The notes under the pieces were generated by a model that ran no database searches, was not told where the DNA came from, and saw only the letters and a list, made by a program, of their open reading frames with translations. A stretch of 64,000 nt of DNA from Bolinopsis microptera (Eukaryota > Ctenophora > Tentaculata > Lobata > Bolinopsidae), in NCBI RefSeq assembly GCF_026151205.1, contig NC_087081.1, forward strand, positions 3,353,246 to 3,417,245, given 5' to 3'. Both the position numbers and the translations under genes were made by a program. Position 1 is the first letter of the stretch, and every line of letters starts with the position of its first letter. Shown here piece after piece: positions 55,565 to 64,000 of this stretch.

Positions 55565-58500
55565 CTATAGCATTATGCATTGGCCAGTATTTGAGTGGAA
55601 ATCTGGGCTCTTATAGTAGGCTGTAAAATGTTCGTTCACAGAGAGAATTGAATGGATTGCTCTTGCTGTGGCATTAAATTTTGTAGGGTCTAGTGTTTTA
55701 TCGGATAGCAAACCGGCTAGGTCAGTAATATTTTTGGGATGGAAGTTAAATTTTTCTCTAACTGAGGAGTAGAGTAAACAGTCAGTTAGAACATGAATTT
55801 CGTCCTCAATAGGCTTAAGCCCCTTGCTGAGAAAGCAAAAAGTGCACCATCGATGTTCTCTTGGTACTAGGGGGGTTTCGTAACGGCCCCTCTCAATGTA
55901 AAGATTGTGGCAGCTAATACGAAACCTTGTTAAGCTTTTCCGAGCATCGGGGATCTTAACCACTCCTAAGTATGTTTCTGGTTCAAAATCATGTTTAATT
56001 TGATTGTAGAATTCTAATTTAGGTGAGGATGCCTTGGCAGATTTCCAGGTATCCACAAATTCTTCCCTCATGTTGTGACTGATTTGGGTAGAGAGCTTGG
56101 ATTTTGAAGAGGATGAGTGGGGGAAGTTATATTTGGTGAGAAGATTAGAGATGTTGGTGTACCAAGGAAGGCCCAGCATAATCTGCTCGTGAAATGCAGC
56201 GGAGAGAAGTTCATTTTCAGTGCTTTCAAGACGACTATAGAAATCTATTGCAAGTTTGCAGGCTTCAAAGAAGAGGGGGTGGCGCCCACTTTCGCCCCAG
56301 CAGCCTATATTTGATGCTTTTGAATGGACAGACAAGGACCACTTGATAAACTTAAGGTGGAATCTTTCATAGTGGTCTTGTGAGATGTACCTGAGAGTAT
56401 GCTGGGGGTTGGCTTTGCTATCTGTTTTGGAGAGGTATCTCATGGTTTTTGAGTGAGGACATAAGATTTGGCAGCCATAGAGCAGTATCGGTTTTATTAG
56501 AGAGTCAAATAGAATGTTTAGGGAATGGTGAGAGAGGGCATCTTTGACGATATTGCCTTTGAGGCCATAGAGAGCACGGAGAGCCTTGGCCCTCAGTTCA
56601 GTATTTGCTGCTGTAAAAGATCCATTTCTGTGGAATATAATGCCAAGATAGCAGTATTTTTCGGTGTGTTGGATGGGCTGGCCTCCCAAAATGAATGTTT
56701 CATAGGATTGTTTTCTTTTAGGAGGGCAGAATATGAGAATCTTGGTTTTTTTAATGTTTACTTCAAGGCCCATAGAGTTACAGAAGTCGAATAGGATGTT
56801 TATATTGTCTTGCAAGGCCTTGGGACTTAGGGCAAGTAGGACAAGATCGTCAGCCCAGAGCAGATGTGATATTAGGACGTCAGCTAGAATAGGATAATCA
56901 CCAACAGATTTCAGGAGAGATGACAAGTCGTTGATATAGATTTTAAAAAGGTCCGGTGATAGGGGGTGTCCCTGCTCTGTTCCTTTTCCAATGTCAATAT
57001 TAGGGGACAAGAGTTTGGAGATTTTTATATGAGCTTTTTGAGTTTCTATACATATCACTTAGGCAATTGAAGAAGTTTCCAGTTATTCCAAGGCATGTGA
57101 TTTTGTGCAGAAGGAGGTCCCTACATACAGTGTCAAAGGCCTTTCTTAGATCAACAAAGCATGCATAGAGGCGAGCTTTCTTAACCTTGGTATATTTGTC
57201 AATGACTGTCTTAAGGGTAAAAACGTGGTCATTTGTTTGAGCACCCTTAGAGAACCCTAGTTGTTCTTTTGGGTCAGGGCAGTAGAGCTTTTTGAAGTGC
57301 AGTAGACGCTCAAGTAAGATGCTAGAAAATAGTTTACCCATACAGCTACCAACAGCTATTGCTCTGTAGTTGTCCGGGCTGAAAGGGTTGCCATACTTGT
57401 AAATAGGAGTAATGATGCTGGTGTGCCATGGATAGTAACCAGAGACCAGTGAGTGGTTGAAGTTTTTGAGGATGGCTTTGAGACAAAGCGGAGTTACGCT
57501 CTGAAGCATCTCGTTGGATATCAAGTCGTTTGAGCAACTTTTACCTTTTTTGAGATTTTTGATGGCAGAGGTCACTTCAGATTCTGACATGAGCTTATTT
57601 AGGATATCCAGATCTGGTGGTTCAGGGTAATGTTTGTGATTGTGGTGAGTGAGATCTGGCTCCTGGTCTGGTTTTTTATAAAGGGATGCAAAGAAGTCAT
57701 GGAAGCTAGCTAAATCAAATTTGTCAAGTAAGGGGCTAGTGTCATGTTCTTGTTTAAGCCGTTTAAATTTTTTCCAGTCGAGTATGTGACCTTCTTCTAT
57801 AGCTTCATTTAACTTCTTAAGGAAAGCTACTTTCTTACTGTTTACAAAATTGCTATGCTTGTTGCGTTGCTTAAAGTATTCTCGTCTGAGGATACAGTTA
57901 CAGTGCTTACTACCAAGCCGGTTTGCTAGCCTATTTAGGTTCCGCCGTGAGGAGTTGACTTGTGGGTCGAACCATTTCTTACGGGCAGAATTTTTGGGAG
58001 GCTTTTTCACTTTTAAGGCTATATCAGCAGCACTGTGGAGACATTTTATGACTGCATCGTTCAGTTCGTGATTGCCCTCCAGAGTACTGCTAAATTCATT
58101 TGTCACAATGCTTTCCAGATTGTTGATAATTTCGGGCGAGGTAAGGGCTTTTTTAAATAGTGAATGGGAGGTGTTGCTATCCCACTTATAGCCACAAGGA
58201 AAGTTAGAAAAGTCTGGGAGCTGGAAATTTGCGACAAATGGTTCAAATGTAGTGAGTTTCAAGACTAATGGACAATGATCAGAGTATGATGTAAACTCTT
58301 TTACTTGGAGAGAGTTTACATGATCTCTTGCCCATGAGGTGATTACAAAATAGTCAACCACACTGCTTCCATTGTATTTGTGACAGGTCATTTTTCCAGT
58401 GGTGTCCCCAAGGGTACGACCATTAAGAATTTTGAGTTGGTTATTGATAACCATGTCAAGAAAGTGTTGGCAGTGGGGTTCAGATATTGTAAGGTCAGAA

Positions 58501-59057
58501 TTATTTCTTGGTTCTTCTATGTCGTGCTCGAGTCCAATGTCGTTATAGATGTCATGGATGGCAGGTGCATTACAGGAAAGGATATAGTCTGGGAGTTTTC
58601 CAGTTCTTGCATTTGCATCGCCACACATAATAACTTCTCCCTTTTGACGTAGTCTGATACAGATAGAGTCAAGAGCAGAGAAGGTATTAGCAGTATAATC
58701 TGGATTCTTCTTGACATAGGACGAGTATGCAGGGCTAATATAATAACATACCAAAAATAGGTCAAAATCAAGTTTAAAAAAGTTCTTGTCCAGTTTAGCA
58801 ACAATAATGTCATCAGATTCATTACAAAGCACACTAGAGACACCTTTTCTTAGGCCATTTTCAGCAAGAATGCAGACCCCTCCTGAGCGTGAATTTTTGC
58901 GGTTGCTATTAAAAGAGAGGTATCCTTCAATCTTAACTTGCTTCTTTGTTTCTTGGAGACAAAGAATGTTAGCTTGTTTGAGGATTGACAAAAATTCGCT
59001 ATTTTCAAATTTGTTAGACCCGTCTCCTGTGCTGTCCTGGATGTTCCAGGACATCAC
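55565..59057 (-). CDS. LINE ORF2: AP endonuclease and reverse transcriptase, one frameshift
   Basis: The protein starts MMSWNIQDSTGDG. Endonuclease marks are LCLQETKK, EVIMCGDANARTG and YSDHCPLVLKL. RT marks are PDNYRAIAVGSCMGKLFS, CFVDLRKAFDTVCRD, EQGHPLSPDLFKIYIND and LLWADDLVLLA. A C-terminal Cys/His cluster appears as RWCTFCFLSKG and HVLTDC. The frame shifts once at about 57000-57058, between DMYRNSK and AHIKISKLLS, so this copy is not fully coding as assembled. Confidence 0.85.
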
Positions 59058-59106
59058 AGCGACTTGATCTCGTGATACTTGTTTTTTCTTGAATTTTAGG
59101 GTTAAT

Positions 59107-59849
59107 CTAACGCTCTGTAGGGGGCTGCTTTCTAGGGGATCTCATACCAAAGGCACGGTATAGGCCAAGTTTAATATTCAAACAAAGTTTTTTCAAACCA
59201 TACTCTGAGACATGGAGTTGGTCCTCCTTCAACGGGTTAGGAGAGTCTTGGGATGACTCAGCAGCAGAGATGGCACGGGAAAAGTTTCCAGTATTGTTTA
59301 CAGTATATAGGCGGCGGTAAAAGTCACTTAACCCTCTTTTAGCTGAGACAAATTGTGTTATTTCTGAGACAAATTGGTTGGTAAGTTCACTGATTAATCC
59401 AGGGGTTGGGGTGGGTAGGGAGATGACAACCTTTGCGCTGGAGCTCGAGAGGAGTTTATCGATGACTGATTTTGCATCCTCAATCGCTTTATTAACAGAG
59501 CAGGTTCTGTATCTGTAGTCGTTGACTCCAAGCTGGAGAATGTAACAGTCGACCTCTGGCTGTTTAATGACATCTCTCATACAGTGGTCTTTTATCATGT
59601 CAGTATAAGAGCCTACTTTCATTTTTTCCACCTTGAACCCAGAGGAAAATGACTCAGGTAGAAAGTTGTTCATCTGGGAGTCATGTAGGAGTAGAACCTT
59701 TTTCGGTTTTCGCGTTTGTCTACTAGGGCTGTGGGTTGGGTGGTTCTGGTTTTGAGGATGAGGCGATGGCTTTTTTCTTGATGGGTTGGTGCGGTCATTA
59801 AGCTGGAGAGACTGTAGGCAGGCCTTAGAGTCATCTACTTTGTTCTTAA
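59107..59849 (-). CDS. LINE ORF1, C-terminal part (SGNH-like domain)
   Basis: From the TTAA junction the frame reads KNKVDDSKACLQSLQLNDRT, then KVLLLHDSQMNNFLP, QLGVNDYRYRT (GxND block of SGNH hydrolases) and DQLHVSEYGLKKLC (Asp-x-x-His block). Esterase-like ORF1 domains are known from several invertebrate LINEs. The stop lies at 59107-59109, 49 bp before ORF2. Confidence 0.8.
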
Positions 59850-61354
59850 GGCCAGAGGGGGGGGGTAAGGGGTCAAAAAATTCTACCAAAATATTATTTT
59901 CTAAATCGATTTAATTTTTAATGACAAAAACATTGCCGCTATTCACATATTTGTAGCTGATTAACTTTATTTTATAATTGAGGTTAACCGATTTTCACAA
60001 AATTGACTATACAATATTGAGGTTAATAAAATTGAGGTTAATATTTTATTACACGCCATAATTTTTTGTTATTTCGGTCAGCAAATGTAAACTCTAAATT
60101 TTAGGTTCATAATTGTCAGAAAAAGTAATATCCAAACGTGATTAAATGAGGTTAACCTCGTCTTTTAGATATAGCGAGAATAGATCAAATGATAGAGTTA
60201 TTATTTTCATCGTAAGTTTACGGTATACACATTTCTAAATAGATGACGTGTTGATTGACTTTCTTTTATCTTGGGAAAATGAAAAAAATGAGGTTAACCA
60301 ACACATTTTGGTACCGTAGGGAATATACATACGGTTCTTACTTATGTAATGTACCACAATATCGAAGTGAGGTATCTATTGGTATCACAATGCCTACAAC
60401 TATAATCACGTGACAAAGGTGATTCGAACTGACCATATTTTAGTAGAAGATTTTACCCGTAAATGGCTAAAAAATGAGGTTAACCTCTCATTTTTTGAAT
60501 ACCTGACTAGTCAATTACATGTTAACCTCAAAAACTTAATCGTTATACTGTGCAAATGTTTTACTACATATATAATAACATTGATAAACCAATCCCAGTG
60601 TTATATGGTCTAAAGCGAGGTTAACAACCAAATTTTAAGCAGTTAGTGTTTACAGGAAGTCTTGGTTAACCTCATTTTTTACAATACAAGGACATTAACT
60701 ACTGAAAGTAGCTAAAATCATTTAGGGGACGGCCAGGTCTGATCAAGCAAACGTTATTAAGTGTATAAAAAGTCCTAACTAACGAACTGTGAAAAATTCC
60801 AGTGAATATTCAAAATTTTGAAAACACTAAATTGCATCTATCTCAAAACACATTTTTTGACCTTTCGATTCCTTAGTTGAGAAAACCGGCCACTCCCTGA
60901 TCTTGAGGTTTGGTACAGTGGTTCCTTAGACAATTATCCTCATTTATTATGTGACCGATTTTTTTTATTTGACTCGGTTCTCGAATTATGAGGTTAACCA
61001 GCTAAATTTTCCGAATTTTTGACATGGTTAACCTCATAATTCAAGAACCGAGTCAAATAACAAAAATCGCTCACATAATAAATGAGGATAATTGTCTAAG
61101 GAACCACTGTACCAAACCTCAAGATCAGGGATTGGCCGGTTTTCTAAACTAAGGAATCAAAAGGTCAAAAAAGTTACAGCCGTTTAAAGATCCAGTTCAA
61201 CATGTAATTACAGGTAAACCTCAAAATTTAGCGCGCGATATCTCAGGAACGCAAGGTCAGATTTTGATCTGGTTTTTTTCTTCTTGTTCGTCTCCAGCAG
61301 CTATTATCAAATATGCGAAAACTAGAAAAGTGCCATTTACCCCCCCCTCTGGCC
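59850..61354. mobile_element. 1,505-bp non-autonomous DNA transposon with TTAA target duplication
   Basis: Both ends are flanked by TTAA (59846-59849 and 61355-61358) and start with the inverted repeat GGCCAGAGGGGGGGG. Removing it with one TTAA restores the interrupted LINE ORF1 frame, which fixes the borders exactly. TTAA targets are typical of piggyBac and some Kolobok-type elements, but the terminal sequence does not look like classical piggyBac (CCC...). No transposase ORF is present. The inside carries many GAGGTTAACC-type sites and a long hairpin. Confidence 0.85.
60853..61172. repeat. 148-bp-arm hairpin inside the TTAA transposon
   Basis: The arms 60853-61000 and 61025-61172 are inverted copies with only a handful of mismatches and a 24-bp spacer. 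The inner ends carry GAGGTTAACCA. A transcript would fold into a long dsRNA stem. Confidence 0.9.
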
Positions 61355-61358
61355 TTAA

Positions 61359-61923
61359 TTGCAGTGACATCTGCTTCGAAGGCTTTAAGGGAGGTGGCAG
61401 TTTCATGTTGTTTTTCGTTTATGCTGCTCATTATATCCTCTAACTTTTCAAGTCTCTTGTCCATAGTGTTGAGTTCATTAGACAGGTTAGGGGGGCTGGC
61501 ACTAACTTTTTGATTGGAATTACTGTCAGAACATAAGACAAGTGTTTGGAGGGTGCTATGTTGTAGACTTATTTTGGATTGTAGATCAATAACAGAGTTT
61601 TCCAAAGTTTGGAGGGAATGGGTAACGCATTCGGGCTCAGCTGAGACTACTGGAGGCTCAGCAAGAAGCGTGCTCAGGCGTTTGTGACATGCTTTCGCAA
61701 CTTTCTTCAGTCTTTTCTTACAATCCAGAGGGGTTCCAGAGTTTGTGCTGCCATGACGAGAAAGTTGGCTTTTCACGGTTTTGTCTTTCATAAGATCAAT
61801 GGCTTCAAGCATGGCATCTATGCTGAGAGGCAATGTATCACTATCAGAGACTGATGTTTTGCTGCTGGTTATGGAAGGAGAACAGTATTCACTCAAATTG
61901 ATCAGATCGTCATCCACCAACAT
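61359..61923 (-). CDS. LINE ORF1, N-terminal part (coiled coil)
   Basis: The segment starts MLVDDDLINLSEYC and ends LKAFEADVTAI. It has a Lys/Arg-rich patch and a long heptad-like helix (TMDKRLEKLEDIMSSINEKQ), as in LINE RNA-binding ORF1 proteins. It stops at a TTAA where a DNA transposon inserted. Taking out 59850-61354 plus one TTAA rejoins it in frame with 59107-59845, giving 436 codons. Confidence 0.8.
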
Positions 61924-62084
61924 GCTTGTTACCTCCTAATGAGGCTCATTGTTGCTCGCTAGTGAATAGTGTTAATATGTGTTCACAGGACTTGAGTTGT
62001 TTACAAGAGAAACTCGCTGGGTTTGAAATAGAAACAGAACCTGTTGAAATAGAAACAGAACCTGTTTCTCTTGATGAGATTACT

Positions 62085-62395
62085 GATTAAGTGACGAAAT
62101 CACTGATTAAGTGCCAAGATCACGTATCTGCAATATCTTAAAAGGGTCATAAATCGATCAAATTGTAAACAACCAACTTGAAATTTTGGGAAAGTACTCA
62201 ATTATCAAACCAAACATGTCTAGAAACTTTGAAGTTCTTAGCTGAAAGCGTTCTCACTTTATGGTGATAGGGATTGTCGTGCCGCACCCACTGAAATTGG
62301 TTAAATTTGACGTAACTTTCAGGAAATCTAAGTTTGACCCATATCTATAATCTCTGAAATTTCTGTGCAATTCTAAGAAGAATTACGTGAGTTAC
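62085..62395. repeat. Right copy of the inverted dispersed repeat
   Basis: Reverse-complement partner of 53695-54045. The two copies bracket the whole LINE region in head-to-head fashion. This copy lacks the CAGGGTGTCCCAG end. Confidence 0.8.
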
Positions 62396-62809
62396 CGACC
62401 ATTCCTATCGTATATTCCTGAATGATGGAATGATTTTTTGTCATTTGGCTATAAAATTCTTGCTGCAATTGATTTGTTGTTCTTCTAAAACATCAAGATC
62501 TCACAGTTATGCTCAAACAGCTTCACAATTGACATTCAATAGATTGGGCTCTGGGGATTTCTTCTTGTTCAGTACAGGAGTTGAATTTAAAGTTAATGAA
62601 AAAAGCACTTAAAATTTTAATATTATGTAAACGGATACTGTAGACGTAAATATTATATACTTTTGATTTTGTATATTTTAGATTTTCATTTGTACTAACC
62701 AACTTACATTTTGCATAGGGCTTATGCTTTTCCTGTGAATACAGACCAACTTATAAGTAAAGCACAGCATCCTACAAACTGTAGATGGAGTGACCTCACA
62801 TCAATCTGA

Positions 62810-63599
62810 ATGGCTGAAGGAGGTAGTTATATTTCAATGATTCTTGATGTATCATAATATTATGTTTGAATCATAATTACTCTAGATAATATGTATTTTA
62901 TATGGCGTTATTTTTTGGGTATTTTGTTTCTTAAAAGCTTGCTATAAATGCTAGCATTATTTATTCAAAAATTTACCAGAAAGCTATCACAGGAATAAGT
63001 GGCCTATTTTCTCGTTTTACTGGAGGTGGAAGAGGCAACACCCAAGGAGGTCTAGATGGAACTAACATTGACAAACGAACTATTGAAAGGTAAGAACTCC
63101 ATAGTTGCAGTTGTTCTAATTTCCCAGAGAGTGCTCAACTAAGGAAGTTTAAAATGTTTTTTTTTATTTTTATTGCTGAAATATATTATCTACAGGGTGC
63201 AAAGATTTCTAGAGAAATTGGTGAAACTATGCAGCAACCCTCAGCTAGGGTTGAAAAGATCTCCTCCCTACCTTCTAGATCTCTTACCACATATGTTCCA
63301 AGTGAGTGTAAGAATAACACTGATAATTTCTTTAAATCAACTGAGGGATTTCTTGTGTTTTATCACTTTCATTGTAAAATTGTATACAGTTGACATTCCT
63401 GTACTTAAATGTTTTGGAAAACTATGAAAGCATGTTGTTTTCGTGCAGAATGGGCACATTTAGATGGTGATTTCAAGTCTGTAGGCTAACACACTCCTTT
63501 CAGACCCTGTCAGAGATATTCAAACAATATGACAGTCGGATAGTCGAACTTAACAGTAACCAGTACTTCCGACTCTTCATTGACAACATCTGCAACAAG
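62810..63599 (+). CDS. CBL: Cbl-type E3 ubiquitin ligase, first four coding exons
   Basis: Exons 62810-62822, 62984-63089, 63196-63301 and 63504-63599 join in phase. After a short Gly-rich start (AITGISGLFSRFTGG), the product reads VQRFLEKLVKLCSNPQLGLK, SPPYLLDLLPHMFQ and NQYFRLFIDNICNK. This matches the start of the four-helix bundle of the Cbl phosphotyrosine-binding domain (human: [24 protein letters not shown] and ENEYFRVFMENL). Cbl proteins attach ubiquitin to activated receptor tyrosine kinases. The EF-hand, SH2 and RING parts lie beyond the right edge. Exon 1 is only 13 coding bases, so the start is less sure than the rest. Confidence 0.9.
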
Positions 63600-63689
63600 G
63601 TACATGTTAACTATTACAAGGTAACCCTCTTAATTTTTTCCAGGGCACATTGACAATAACTCAGTATTTCAACAATACATAGATGTGGA

Positions 63690-63830
63690 TACTGGTGGGG
63701 AGGTGAAACACATTTGTTTACTTTAATAGTAAGCACATGTTCAGCGGGTTGAGGAGGTGAAACACATTTGTTTACATTTTTAGGGTAAGCACATGTTCAG
63801 CGGGTTGAAGAGATGATACACATTTTGTAT
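63690..63830. repeat. 64-bp tandem repeat in a CBL intron
   Basis: About two and a half units containing GTGAAACACATTTGTTTAC and AAGCACATGTTCAGCGGGTT. Confidence 0.85.
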
Positions 63831-64000
63831 TATAGAAGGCTTGTAACACTTGTAACGCTTTCTTGTTACCCCCTTTGAAGGCCCCGAATTATTTTCTGAA
63901 CGAAAGCTCAAAAATAACCGAGAAATCGACCTTCTTATTAACTCATTTTGATGACTGTTTCTGACCTAAAATTGCACGAAAAATCGATTTAGCTAGGTTT

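Larger units (their letters stand above)
55402..62000 (-). mobile_element. Near full-length LINE with SGNH ORF1 and APE-RT ORF2
   Basis: Read on the minus strand: ORF1 (coiled coil plus SGNH domain), a 49-bp gap, ORF2 (AP endonuclease plus RT), a short 3' UTR and a terminal 8-bp tandem repeat. ORF1 is split by a 1,505-bp DNA transposon. The 5' end is near 62000 but I could not define it. The RT motif LWADDLVLLA and VNIKKTKILIF resemble I/Jockey/L1-like elements of invertebrates; the clade is left open. Confidence 0.85.

Noticed and set aside
1-64000. Retroviral, LTR-type or Polinton remains
   Set aside because: All RT sequences seen belong to non-LTR LINEs; no capsid, protease, integrase or long terminal repeats were recognised.

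Overview
The window looks like nuclear DNA of an invertebrate animal. It is AT-rich, its genes carry spliceosomal introns with GT/AG borders, and it holds animal-specific genes (a Cbl N-terminal domain, an ATP7-type copper ATPase, a rhodopsin-like GPCR, a two-domain C-type lectin) among LINEs, DNA transposons and many minisatellites. The lineage cannot be fixed from the sequence alone; a non-vertebrate, possibly early-branching animal fits best. I saw no retrovirus, LTR element or Polinton.

Positions 1-41,400 are one large minus-strand gene, a copper-transporting P1B-ATPase (ATP7A/B type). I could place 30 exons whose reading phases all join, giving about 1,236 residues from a tentative first exon at 41,378 to the TGDN motif at the left edge. 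The last part (GDGxND hinge, last two membrane helices, tail) lies outside the window. Its N-terminal copper domains are two-exon modules: six have CxxC and at least one is degenerate. Three other genes lie inside its introns on the opposite strand: an MFS-like transporter with one apparent frameshift (13.8-16.0 kb), a secreted C-type lectin (16.8-17.9 kb) and a single-exon GPCR with one in-frame TGA (37.2-38.2 kb).

The ATP7 introns are unusually full of tandem repeats, and many begin within a few bases of a splice site. In at least four cases the repeat unit contains a copy of the splice site itself. In one more case a MITE landed a few bases upstream of an acceptor and its target duplication copied the acceptor. 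Other insertions are a 5'-truncated R2/NeSL-like LINE with an open RT/endonuclease frame (30.6-34 kb), a hAT relic directly followed by a 116-bp foldback element with three copies of one 8-bp target site, a mariner-type MITE, and small hairpins.

From 41.5 to 45.9 kb there is a PHD-APE-RT LINE (CR1/L2-like). From 46.5 to 52.8 kb there is a nearly identical satellite array of about 736 bp x 8.5 copies with poly-C tracts. From 55.4 to about 62 kb there is a minus-strand LINE (SGNH-type ORF1 plus APE-RT ORF2). Its ORF1 is interrupted by a 1,505-bp TTAA-flanked DNA transposon that carries about ten GGTTAACC-type sites and a 148-bp-arm hairpin. The right edge holds the first four coding exons of a plus-strand Cbl gene.
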